This document shows, one piece after another, positions 18,345 through 27,386 of a DNA stretch of 27,386 bases. The stretch is from Basidiobolus meristosporus CBS 931.73. Its lineage: Eukaryota > Basidiobolomycota > Basidiobolomycetes > Basidiobolales > Basidiobolaceae. Position 1 is the first letter of the stretch, and each line of letters begins with the position of its first letter. The DNA is taken from NCBI GenBank assembly GCA_002104905.1, contig MCFE01000906.1, positions 1-27,386 of the forward strand. The letters run 5' to 3'. A model generated the notes under the pieces. The model ran no database searches, was not told the DNA's origin, and saw only the letters and a list, made by a program, of their open reading frames with translations. The position numbers and the translations under genes are program-made.

Positions 18345-19540
18345 TGTCCAGAAGCAGATCACCAATGCCAACTTGACACTTTGACAGCTTTCATGCAAGG
18401 AGTTTGTGATGAGACTTGTTCAGCTATACTATATGGATAGAGCTGAATATGTAGATCTCTACCACTACTGCATCCATGTTTTACTCCATCTTGCTTTGTG
18501 AGTAGAGAATATTGTACCTTGTTTTTCCTTTTGGGAGTTTCCTGTAGGGCAGATGTATGGGGAGATAGGAAGATATGTTAACTTGCAAGTACTACTATAC
18601 CCCAATCTCATCAAGAGTATAACCGTCAAGTCTGTCATGGATGTGATGAGTTTTCACATAGAGGACAGCTGGGACAAGTTGGAAAGTATTGCGGAGAGCT
18701 GTGCATATGGAAACATCTAGGCCTTTAGCATTAAGAAGCAAAGCAGCCCCAATATGTGGGTTTCAGTTATGCAATGCAAAGCTGGGTAGGACACAACAAG
18801 CAACTAGATCTTACTAGGATAACTATATCAAAGTATTCTGAGTTTCTGTTGAGCACAAGCTGATTTCTTTACCTTTCAGTACAGATTTCATACAAACAAG
18901 AATCACATTGTATGTGCAAAGGGGACTAGAGTCCAGTAGGGAGAAGGAATATGTTGGATAAGCACTAAGAAGTATTTTGCAGTTATTCAAGAAGTATTCA
19001 AGGCAAAAGTGGTGGCAACCAAGCAGATGTTTGCCAGATGTATATGTTGCCTGTAATACAAGGTGTTTGGCAACTTTGCAAGTATCACACTAAAAACCAT
19101 AAGTTGAGGTAATAGTAGTGTGTCAATTGCGGCAGCTGTGTATGTTAGTACAGGCTAGTCAGCAGGAGGCCAAGTTTTTATCAATTCAACCTATGTGTAG
19201 GATACCAAGGTAGTAGTAGGTAGCAAAAAAACTGGGGTGATTCCATAAGGGTATATATGATTGCTGCAAGGGGAGGTAGCAAAAGTAAATAGCAAATGGT
19301 AGATTGGTACAGTGGCATTATATTGTGCTAGCTGTAGGCCACTGTACTGCCATTATAATACCAACAGATGTCCAAAATAAGGCCATCAATATACTGTAAA
19401 GTTTTTCTCCATACAGAGCATTTGCATATACTAGTCAACTGGAACCACTCAAACAAGTGTAAGCCACCACAGAACTGTGTAACTGCCATCAAAATCCCAT
19501 TGGAGGACTTGCTGTGAGCACATGACTTGCCCAAATCAAG
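18345..19540 (+). pseudogene. CACTA-like transposase, copy D, C-terminal part
   Basis: Starting at GCAGATCACCAATGCC, it reads CKEFVMRLVQLYY, HYCIHVLLHLAL, VENIVPCFSFWEFP and GEIGR (18400-18580), in line with copy G. The FWEFP motif is kept, but the following Met-Glu is lost. The C-terminal segment near 18960-19015 is a diverged version of FFADIQEVFMAEV. TGTCAATTGCGGCAG is at 19122-19136. The last coding part, near 19320-19530, parallels the end of copy G. Several stops are present. Confidence 0.75.
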
Positions 19541-19658
19541 TTGGTGAAGATATCCCAGTTCCTTTTAGAAAGTTCTACAACATTCAAGCAACTCCTGGAA
19601 AGCTTGAAGTCAATTTTACACAACAGAAAACTCTATGGAGGCTTACCTTTGTAATTTA

Positions 19659-20017
19659 TGTTGCTCAATACCATATGTGATAGTTGCATGTCACATGACC
19701 TAGTTATATGTCAAGATGAATCTTGGCATATCCCCATGTGATGTTTTAGTCTGTTCTTTAGCATATTTCCATCTTGGCACACTTAATGTGCCTCACTCCA
19801 GAACCCCATCAGTATTAGCCAATATCTCTCTGCATCCATATTGCCAAAAACTATATATAGTTCTATCCCCCCTTATTTATTCCTCAGTCTGATAAGCACA
19901 GATCTGGAATAAACAGCCTTGTCTTGGAAATCACCTTGCCTTGTTGATGCATACCTAAGTCTTTCCTGGTACTGCCTTGCCAAGCTGTACTCGCCTGCCT
20001 TGTATCTATTCATAACA
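19659..20017 (+). repeat. LTR-like block (possible solo LTR)
   Basis: It interrupts CACTA copy D and is found nowhere else in the window. It begins TGTTGCTCAATACC (or TGTGATAG at 19676) and ends ATTCATAACA. It has a TATA-like CTATATATAG (19851-19860) followed by AATAAA (19908-19913), in the order expected for an LTR. I find no 5-bp target duplication around either start. It may be a decayed solo LTR of another family. Confidence 0.4.
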
Positions 20018-20272
20018 GGACTGTTTTAATACCACTCAGCTTATTTACATATTGAGCAGTAGATTTGGCAAAACACTGATATGATCTTGTCATAAAATTT
20101 AAGAAGGGTTAATAATTCCCAGCCACAGGCATCTAGATGGCCCCATGGTGGGATCATCATGGTTGATCTGGATTGGATCTACCTGTGGGACCAAATTATT
20201 TCTCATAGGGGTAAGATTCAATGATCACCTGCCCTAGAAATCATTCTAAATATAGCTGTAGCATTACATACA
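20018..20272 (+). repeat. CACTA copy D, 3' noncoding region
   Basis: It shares GATCTGGATTGGATC, GGGACCAA and CATAGGGG with 16740-16800 of copy C. It ends at the gypsy-F 5' LTR. Confidence 0.55.
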
Positions 20273-20641
20273 TGTTATGATCTACTGCTTGAATGTTTAA
20301 GTTTGATCAGCTTTTAGTCAAATCAATTAGTTATATGTCTAGCTTATCAGTATGTCAGTATTATCTATCAAATCAGTAGCATTAGTTGGCAAAAGAATCA
20401 GTAGATCCTTATCAGACAGGATTAGATATAATAGGTAGGATCTTATTGGGTGATGATGATGCAATCAAATGAGTCATCAGCCACAGCATACATTAGGAAA
20501 TACAATTAGTCAGAAATTGATCTGGCAAAATGTATATAAGGAGCTGCCGGAACCTCAATCAAAATCAGTTCAAGTTTCAGTGAATACAATACTAGCTAAA
20601 CTCTTTATTCCTCTAGAACTCTCATACCAAGACTTGTAACA
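20273..20641 (+). repeat. 5' LTR of gypsy-F
   Basis: This is 369 bp, TGTTATGATCTACTGCTT to AAGACTTGTAACA. The inverted ends are TGTTA/TAACA. Its length equals that of the 3' LTR. Confidence 0.92.
20469..20540 (+). promoter_or_regulatory. bZIP (Gcn4/AP-1-like) site and TATA box in gypsy-F 5' LTR
   Basis: ATGAGTCAT (20469-20477) is a perfect palindromic Gcn4/AP-1-type site. It is preceded by GATGATGATGCAAT. A TATA box, TATATAAG, is at 20533-20540, 64 bp downstream. The same spacing holds in the 3' LTR (24787 and 24851), where the site is ATGAGTCAG. Confidence 0.5.
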
Positions 20642-20642
20642 T

Positions 20643-20653
20643 TGGTATCAGCA
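20643..20653 (+). other. Primer binding site of gypsy-F
   Basis: TGGTATCAGCA starts one base after the LTR. It begins TGG, complementary to a tRNA CCA end, and implies a tRNA ending in TGCTGATACCA. It resembles the TGGTATCAGAGC site for initiator tRNA-Met of many plant elements. The exact tRNA is not determinable here. Confidence 0.7.
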
Positions 20654-20699
20654 ATAGCCAGTAACCTCCCTCCTGAAAAAAGAAGAAGCCTCCCTTAGG

Positions 20700-21640
20700 A
20701 TGTCCAAAATCTAGAATGGAAAAATGCTATGCAACAAATCCTGGCCCAGCAGCAACAGTTACTCCAGATCCTTAGCAAGCAGCAACAAGGAATGACTATC
20801 ATGGCCCAAAGACAGCAAAACCCTGTCAAGAGCAACTTTAATGTGAAGGTCAACTGGTACCATGGTAGAGTTAATGAAAACCTGGGAACTTGGCTCTTCC
20901 AGATTGAAGAAGCTTTCTAGGCAAAGGGAATTGCTCCAGAAAGCAAGTTACATTATGCAGCCTCTTACCTGGCAGATGCAGCTTTAGAGTGGTACCACAA
21001 CAAGATCAGGTCAACCACCATGATGGGTTGCTCTACAATCCCTACCTGGGATGCGTTTATGTTGGAAATTCAGGATACTGCTGAACCCCCTCACCAACAG
21101 ACATTACTCAGAAGAAAGTTGAAGACACTCAGACAGAAAGGAAAGGTCCAAAAGTACATCTATGAATATAGATGTCTACTTGGACAAATTGCAAGAATGG
21201 ACCCTCTGGATCAAGTTGAATACCGCATTGATGGGTTGAAAGTAAGAACACGTAAGGAGGTGAATTATCTAAGACCTCCGACTATTGAAGTAGCCATCAA
21301 GATTGCCATTGACTATGGCTCAGCTATGTTTGGAATTGGGAAGCCCACAATGACTAATCAGAGAGGCTACAATCACCATGAAAGAAGACAATTAGAAGCA
21401 GTGCCAGTGGAAATAGATGCTATGCAGAAGGATCCTACCTCAGAAGAATGTAAGAAGAAAGGACCTTGCTTAAATTGCCACCAGCAGAGACATATTGCAA
21501 AGTACTGCCCTCAAAGAAGAAATGGACACCAGACATTGAGAGCCTTTAACCATATTGAAGCCCTGGAGCATAGTAACATGGAGGATGAGCTTGAAGAAGA
21601 CTTAGAATTCACCTTCTATACAGGAGAAGAATACATATCC
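20700..21640 (+). pseudogene. Gypsy-F gag
   Basis: The structural protein starts with a glutamine-rich, probably coiled stretch (QQILAQQQQLLQILSKQQQG, near 20730-20790). It continues with WYHGRVNENLGTWLFQIEEA, a stop at 20918-20920, KLHYAASYLADAALEWY, TWDAFMLEIQ, then KVQKYIYEYRCLLGQIARMD and YRIDGLKVRTRKEV. This is the standard retrotrans_gag domain. The zinc knuckle CLNCHQQRHIAKYC (21470-21515) is intact (CX2CX4HX4C). The start codon is not clear: an ATG at 20700 is out of frame, and the first in-frame ATG is at 20729 with a stop just upstream. Confidence 0.87.
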
Positions 21641-22072
21641 CAGTTGACCTCAAACTCAGGAAAGCTATTATACTTGAATGGAGTAATCAATGGAGTACCT
21701 GCCAAGATCATGATTGACTCAGGAGCTTTGCATGAGTACATGTCAGAGCAATTTGCTTTCGAAGCTGGAATCAACCTGGAACCTACCAAATCTACTTCAG
21801 TCTCAACAGCTGATGGGAACTCTTGCATAATCAACCATATTACTCAGCCAGTAAGGATGAGATCAATGCCTATGAAGAAGACCTACAGGCTTATATATTT
21901 GGGAACTGCAAGTTTGACCTTGTATTTGGGACAACCTGGCTATTTTGTTGGAATCCATCAATCAACTGGAGAGCCCATGCCACCCAGATCTGGAAGGACA
22001 ACAAGACCTATGAGCTATTACCTGCCAGACTGGATTTTAACTTGGTCAATTCCAGTGTGGGTGAAACAATGA
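21641..22072 (+). pseudogene. Gypsy-F aspartic protease
   Basis: It is in the same frame as gag, with LYLNGVINGVPAKIMIDSGA (near 21670-21726). The D-S-G catalytic triad is intact. After STADGNS a frameshift near 21850-21870 moves the reading to another frame (21823-22104) with FDLVFGTTWLFCWNP and SINW, the 'D.vLG..WL..hNP.idW' end of the domain. Gag and protease share one frame for about 350 codons, which suggests a single Gag-Pro-Pol reading frame in the ancestor. Confidence 0.8.
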
Positions 22073-23465
22073 ACTTAGCAAGACACAGTTCTGTAGAGCA
22101 CTAAGAAAAGGCACCCAGATGTTCCTCATGGCAGTATTACAGGAGGATTCCTCTACTCCAATACCCCAGAAGGTCTAGACTCCTTTGAAGAAATATTCAG
22201 GCATATTTCCAGTTGAGCTTGTAAACCTACCACCAGTCAGAGATGTGGATCATGCCATTGCAATAGGAGATAGCCCTCTAGTGAGTAAGACACCTTATAG
22301 AATGAGTCCAATGGAGTTGGAAGAGATGAAGAGACAAGTAGATCAGTTACTGGAGCAAAGATATGTCAGGCCCAGCAAGTCACCTTGGGGAGCACCAGTA
22401 TGTTTTGTAAAGAGCAAAGATGGAACACTTAGGATGTGCATTGACTACAGAGCCCTCAACTCAGTTACCATGAAGAATAAGTACCCCATACCTTGGATTG
22501 ATGAGCTTTTGGACCAACCCAATGGAGCCACTATTTTCAGCAAGATTGACCTCATGTCAGGATACAACCAGATTAGGGTAAAGCCAGAAGACATCCCTAA
22601 GACAGCATTCAGGACCAGATATGAGCATTACAAGTACTTAGTCATGAGTTTTGGCCTCACCAATGCCCCTGCAACATTCATGACTCTGATGCAGACTGTC
22701 TTCCAGGAGTACTTTGACAAGTTTGTGATAATCTACGTAGATGGGATATTGATATACAGCAAGACAGAAAAGGATTACATGATGCACATTGAAAAGGTCT
22801 TGAAGAAGCTTAGAGAGAACAAACTAAATGGCAAGCTAGCCAAGTGTGAGCTCCTCAAGGAACATGTTGAATATCTGGGACACATAGAGACTAGAACAGC
22901 AGTGACTTTAGACGCTAAGAAGGTTGAAGTTATCAAGAATCTGAAGCAGCCCCATAGCTTATCAGAGCTCATATCATTCCTTGGAATGGTTTCCTATTAT
23001 TGGAAACATGTAAAGTCCTTTGCAAGTACTGCAGCCCCTTTAACTGATACCCTCAAGAAAGACAATACCTACAAGTGGGACATAGCTTGTGAGAATGCCT
23101 TCCAGATGCTCAAGAATGAACTTGCCAAGCTGCTAAGCTTAAGAATACCTGATTTCAGAAAAGAGCTTACTCTGTGCACAGATGCTTCAGATTATGCAAT
23201 TGGTAGAGTGTTGAGCCACAAACATAAGGGAAAGGACTACCCAGTTGCCTTTGAATCCAAGAAACTGAACTCAGCAGAACAAAACTATCCAGTGCACAAG
23301 AAGGAGATGCTTGCTATAATACACTGTTTGAAGACATGGAGATGCTATATTGAAGGAGTCAAATGCACTGTCAACACTGATCATGCCTCCCTCAAGTATA
23401 TATTTGCTCAGAAGGTACTCTCTAAAAGAATGACAAGATAGAGTGAATACATTCAGCAATTTGAT
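22073..23465 (+). pseudogene. Gypsy-F reverse transcriptase and RNase H
   Basis: An open frame of 418 codons (22185-23441). It starts with YSGIFPVELVNLPPVRDVDH, then KTPYRMSPMELEEMKRQ, DGTLRMCIDYRALNSVT, FSKIDLMSGYNQIRV, KTAFRTRYEHYKYLV and SFGLTNAPATFM, all standard gypsy RT blocks. The catalytic box reads IIYVDGILIYSKT (YVDG at 22734-22745), so the second catalytic Asp is Gly. RNase H follows with CTDASDYAIGRVLS, VAFESKKLNSAEQNYPVHKK, EMLAI and TDHASLKYIF. The frame closes with a TAG after MTR where relatives have Trp. It is well preserved but catalytically dead. Confidence 0.92.
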
Positions 23466-24590
23466 TTGGAGATTGTCTACTGCCCTGGGAAAAACAACAT
23501 GGTTGCTAATGCCTTATCAAGATTAGAACATGTTGCACAACTCAACTTGGTGCATGAATCAGATTGGCCTAGCCTATTACCAAAGTACTTGGAGGACCAA
23601 GCCCATCTTAATGAGGTGGATGAAGATATCAAGAAGATAATCTGGGATGAAGCCAGCAAACTTGTAGTAGAGGATGAAACACTCTACCAACTTCTATGGA
23701 CATCTTGGTATTGCAGGAACCTATAGCCTTGTGAAAGCCAGAGCTTGGTGGCCCTGAATGAAACATCACATTGAGAAGTTAGTGAAAACATGCCCAAATT
23801 GCCAAATCAACCAAGGCCAACCACAGAGAACTGCTAAACTCTTTCCCTTGGAGCCTGTAAAACCATTTGAAAGATGGGGAAATGACTTTACTGGAAGACT
23901 GCCAACAACCGGGAAATGCAACCGTTGGATCCTAGTAGCAATTGACCATGCCACTAAATGGCCAGTGGCTAAAGCTGTACCTATAGCCAGTGAACAAGAA
24001 GTTACAAGCTTTATATACCATGAGATCCTTACAAAGCTTGGATGCCCTGTAGAGATTCTATCCAATTGAGCAGCAAACTCTATGGCAAAGACATTGGAAG
24101 CTTACCTGGAAATGCAGCAGATCAAACACTTGAAAACCTTTACATATCACCCCAGAACTAATGGAGTCACTGAGTGCTTTAATGTATTATTTGGAAAAAT
24201 GCTCACCAAGTATGCAAATGAAGCTGTCAGTTAACGGGATGAGTAATAAAGATGTCAAGAGGCATAGGCCAAAGTATCTCAAAGTGCAGAAAAGATGAAG
24301 CAGAGATCTGATAAGACTATAGCACCAGAAGCATTGACATATGGGATCTTTGTATTGCTAAGAAATAACACTTGGAAGAAGTTTGAGCCACAATGGACAG
24401 GAACATTCAAGATCATCAGAGAATGTCCATTTGCTACCTACCAACTAGTGGACAAACAAAGCAATATCTGGGAAGACTTAGTGCATAGGGACAGACTCAA
24501 GCTTGCAAGACTTGCTGATAATACTGAACCATCAAGATATTGATATCACAAGAGATTCAGGAGAACCCTCTCAACTTTAGTAGGGGAGAT
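23466..24590 (+). pseudogene. Gypsy-F integrase
   Basis: It begins with the RNase H-integrase bridge YCPGKNNMVANALSRLE. The zinc-binding part HGHLGIAGTY and LVKTCPNCQINQG lies at 23695-23815, with a frame change and stops near 23725-23757. The core has WGNDFTGRLPTTGKC and WILVAIDHATKWPVAKAV (first Asp), EILSN-stop-AAN (second Asp position is Asn) and HPRTNGVTECFN (Glu). At about 24235 about 50 codons that gypsy-H retains are missing. The C-terminal module follows: FVLLRNNTWKKFEPQWTGTF and TYQLVDK, then LVHRDRLKLARL, a GPY/F-like domain (24330-24510). No chromodomain is visible. Confidence 0.87.
24582..24589 (+). other. Polypurine tract of gypsy-F
   Basis: AGGGGAGA lies one base before the 3' LTR terminus TGTTATGATC. 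Confidence 0.75.
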
Positions 24591-24959
24591 TGTTATGATC
24601 TACAGCTTGAATGTTTAAGTTAGATCAGCTTTTAGTCAAATTAATTAGTTTTATGCTTAGCTTTGCAGTATATCAGCGTTATTTATTAAATCAGTAGTAT
24701 TAGTAAGCAAATGAATCAACAGATCCTTATCATACAGAACTAGATATATTAAATAGGATCCTATTGGGTGATGATGATGCAATCAAATGAGTCAGCAGCC
24801 ACAGCCTACATTAGGAAATACAATTAGTCAGCAATTGATCTGGCAAAATGTATATAAGGAGCTGCTGGAACCTCAATAAAAATCAGTTCAAGTTTTAGTG
24901 AATACAATACTAGCTAAACTCTCTATTCCTCTACAACTCTAATACCAAGACTTGTAACA
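24591..24959 (+). repeat. 3' LTR of gypsy-F
   Basis: This is 369 bp, TGTTATGATCTACAGCTT to AAGACTTGTAACA. It contains ATGAGTCAG (24787-24795) and TATATAAG (24851-24858). Confidence 0.92.
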
Positions 24960-27386
24960 CTGTGACAATAACTGAATGGCATTGTTGCGGTCTTGTAGCG
25001 CTCTACACAAATTTTAAATGGATCTAACTGGCCAGGGCATCCCATTGCCTTATCTGGCAAAAAACTTGACAGTCTATTGATGGCCTTACAGCAAGAATGT
25101 GAAGGCATTATTAAGGTAGTATGGCAGCCTACAGTTAGCTATGTGTAATGCTACCATACCAATATGCCCAGTGGTATTTCCTTTTTCTACCTCACCTTGT
25201 GCATTCATATGTTCAACTGTAGAATCACCTATCTTTATTTGCTTACCCACTACTATCTTGGGTATTCTACATATAGTTTGAATCAAAAAAACTATGCCCT
25301 CCTGCTTACCAACCTCTACTAATGCTAACACCTGCCGCAATTGACATACTTCTATCACATCAACTTTATAGCTTTTTAGTGTGACACTTGCAAAGTTGCC
25401 ATATACCTTGCAATGCTGGTAACATATACATCTTGCAAACATATGCTTTGTTGTTGCCACTTCTGCCATGAATACCTCCTGAATATCTGCAAAGAACTTT
25501 TTGGTACTTACCCAATATATGCCTTCTCCCTGCTGGATTCTAGTACCCCTTATAGGTGAACTCTTTGAGCTTCTTGGCATTTTGCCAATATATTACTTCT
25601 TCCTGCTGGATTCTAGTCCCCCTTATAGGTGTGCTATGGCTCTTGCTGGTGTGAATTCTGTATTGAATGGTGTGGAAGTTGGCATATGACCATAAGAAAT
25701 CCTGCATGCCTTGGTAGAGGTTTCCTAATAAAGGTCAGTTGCTGTTGCACCCAACCCAACTTTACATTACTTAACTAATTTTCTACGCATTTAGACTGCT
25801 TAGCTTCTTAATGCCATAGGCATTGGTGTCTCTATGTGCACATCTGTCCTCAGTGTTTTACAACTCTTCCTAGCTGTCCTCCATGTGCCAACTCATCACA
25901 TCCATGACAGACTTAAAGATAATATTCTCAATGAGATTGGGATATGGTAGTACCTGCAACTGACTTGTCTTCCTATCTTCCCACACATCCACTCCATAGG
26001 AGACTCCCAAAAGGTGAAGCAAGGCCCAATATTCTCCACACACTGTGCAAGATGGAGTAGAGAATGGATAAAGTAGTGGCAGAGATCTATGTGTTCAGAT
26101 TTATGCTTGTAGTATAGCTGCTCAAATCCTGTCACAAACTCCTTGCACAACAGCTGTAAATGTGTCAGGAGGCCTTGGTGATCTGCTTCTGCTTAAATAT
26201 TCATTCAATGTCCATATATGACTCCCAATGCTTCCAATGTACTCTTGATAGAAATGGTTTCAGTACACCACTTGAGTAAATACATATCCAGTTCATCCAG
26301 TCTTTGCATTTGTATTATTGCATATGCATATGAATATTGATTGGAGCCATAAGAAATACCTGAGGTTGTGGCTACTCTGTAATATCTTGCCAATTCTTTC
26401 AAGTTTCTCTGGTATCTTGAAGAGCTCATTTAGCTTGAAATCCCACATGTACAACATGGTCATCAGTACAGGGCTATTGTTGAAAAGCAAATGCATTTCT
26501 CCCTGTGGAAAGCATTTGCTCCAACAGATACCCTCTATCTTGAGTATCTCCAGTTTCAGATTGATTCCATATTCTGACAAATGGCTAATAGCTTGCCAAC
26601 TTTGCTGCAATTGCATGCTGACTTCTGTATGTTCTCTCTGTGGGAAGATGATGTTCTTAGTGATGGTGGCTGTGTAATAATAATATATGTCAGCTATGGA
26701 GTAAATCCCCTGGATCTCACAAATTTAATAGCAATACAGTCCATTGTGCCTAGAAAAGCCTGCTATCTTGCTGATGGCTGGGGTAGCTCTAATGCAGATA
26801 ATAAAATGCGCTTTTATATAATAGCCATTTACTGTTATCCTGCTGGAAAGCATAAAAAACTCATTTAGCAATAGATACAGGCAGCAATTCAGGTTGGACA
26901 GTGATATAGGCCCAGATACCAGTGAGACTACCATCAAATTTTTGCTCTGTTACTGTAAGATGGGTGGCAGATTCAGACTGATGAGAATCAGTGGCCAGCA
27001 GAATTTACTGGTAGAGTACTTGTTTAATGAGAATCCATCAAGTGCTAAGGCAAAGGCATGATCACACATACCTTCAAAGTAGCCCTTGCTTCTTCTCTGC
27101 TTATAATGTTTGCCATTGAATATAGTGGATATGTTGGTGGTGGATTGATACTGAGTGTGGTACTGTAGAGCTTTGCAATATTTGTTAGACTGCATTAGCT
27201 TCTTTAGATGGGGTATTACTGGAATGTATCTGGAGTGTGAGCAATTTTTCCCTCAATGGTGTTGGATTCCTTACAGCTTGGACAGGTTGCAATGGTAGCA
27301 TTTTTGGATGTCAATGCTATGCAACTGTTAACACATACTGGAATCAAGACAGTCTCTGGGTCATATGCTGCCAGCTGCTTGATGGT
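24960..27386 (-). pseudogene. CACTA-like (Plavaka-type) transposase, copy G, longest copy
   Basis: Read on the minus strand from 27386. A cysteine-rich start (PVCVNSCIALTSKNATIATC and PSC, 27280-27345) looks like a zinc-binding motif. Then come NKYCKALQYHTQYQS and FALALDGFS, CWPLILISLNLPPIL (26955-27000), LVSGPISLSNLN, RATPAISKIAGFSRHNGLY (about 26740-26800; family GD.PA and GHN), PQREHTEVSMQLQQ, then FPQGEMHLLFNNSPVLMTML (near 26450-26515), IPEKLERIGKILQS, IHSLLHLAQCVENIGPCF and FWESPMEWMCGKI (25975-26080). The C-terminal open frame (25086-25580) has FFADIQEVFMAEV and QLRQVLALVE. This motif order is that of CACTA (Transposase_21-like) cut-and-paste enzymes. Frameshifts and stops occur near 26940, 26840, 26290 and 26150. 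The 5' end lies beyond the window. Confidence 0.8.

Larger units (their letters stand above)
18030..20272 (+). mobile_element. CACTA copy D, internally deleted
   Basis: This copy contains a possible N-terminal segment (18043-18285), then the C-terminal transposase region (18345 to about 19540), an LTR-like insertion (about 19659-20017) and the 3' noncoding region (20018-20272). The whole catalytic centre found in copy G (CWPL..LNLPP, GHN, MHL blocks) is missing. It ends where the gypsy-F 5' LTR begins. The left boundary is uncertain. Confidence 0.55.
20273..24959 (+). mobile_element. Gypsy-F: near full-length Ty3/gypsy retrotransposon, defective
   Basis: The element has two 369-bp LTRs (TGTTATGATC to CTTGTAACA), a PBS one base after the 5' LTR, gag with zinc knuckle, protease, RT, RNase H and integrase in gypsy order, and a polypurine tract before the 3' LTR. 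The LTRs differ at about 35 of 369 positions by eye (about 9%). It lacks a target duplication: the flanking bases are ATACA and CTGTG. The left flank is plus-strand CACTA copy D and the right flank is minus-strand CACTA copy G. RT has YVDG in place of YVDD, integrase has a deletion, and there are several stops. Confidence 0.92.

Noticed and set aside
25086-25580. A 164-codon minus-strand frame as an independent gene
   Set aside because: It is the C-terminal part of CACTA copy G; the same segment occurs in copies A, C, D and E.
1-27386. tRNA, rRNA or CRISPR-like arrays
   Set aside because: None seen. The regular repeats present are LTRs and dispersed transposase copies, and no short spaced repeats occur.

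Overview
The window is a graveyard of transposable elements. I see no intact host gene, tRNA, rRNA or CRISPR array. Everything recognisable is a eukaryotic mobile element: Ty1/copia and Ty3/gypsy LTR retrotransposons, and several broken copies of a CACTA-like (CMC superfamily, fungal Plavaka-type) DNA transposase. That transposase type together with the style of the gypsy pol suggests a filamentous fungus, most likely a TE-rich basidiomycete. This placement is an inference. CpG is almost absent: I count about 50 CG dinucleotides by eye, where roughly 1000 would be expected at about 39% GC. This fits long-term CpG methylation and deamination.

Layout. (1) 1-12050: a plus-strand CACTA transposase copy (CACTA-A; 1-721 and 10825-12050) is split by a copia element (copia-1; LTR at 722, LTR remnant ending at 10824). 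Copia-1 contains two further insertions in its gag. Copia-2 (1134-5408) belongs to the same family and is flanked by the 5-bp duplication GATCT. The other is an unidentified block X (about 5676-6781 and 9956-9985), itself split by a minus-strand copia of another family (copia-3, 6782-9955), flanked by the duplication GATAT. The nest is four levels deep: CACTA-A, copia-1, X, copia-3. (2) 12050-15465: minus-strand CACTA pieces (B, E) alternate with truncated gypsy pieces (H minus, E plus). (3) 15466-20272: two plus-strand CACTA C-terminal copies (C, D), with a cysteine-rich reading frame of unknown origin (about 17420-17807, minus) between them and an LTR-like block inside D. (4) 20273-24959: a nearly full-length gypsy element with two 369-bp LTRs. 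(5) 24960-27386: the longest and best preserved CACTA transposase copy (G, minus), which runs off the window end.

No element looks active. Each has stops, frameshifts, deletions or lost catalytic residues: copia-2 lacks the RT catalytic region and the RNase H aspartates, gypsy-F has YVDG in place of YVDD, and copia-3 has an RT-to-LTR deletion. The two LTRs of copia-2 differ by about 8% and those of gypsy-F by about 9% by eye. No working system is encoded here. The points of most interest are the well-dated nesting, a PBS matching the anticodon region of initiator tRNA-Met (half-tRNA priming) in both copia families, a conserved bZIP site upstream of the TATA box in gypsy LTRs, and the extreme CpG loss.
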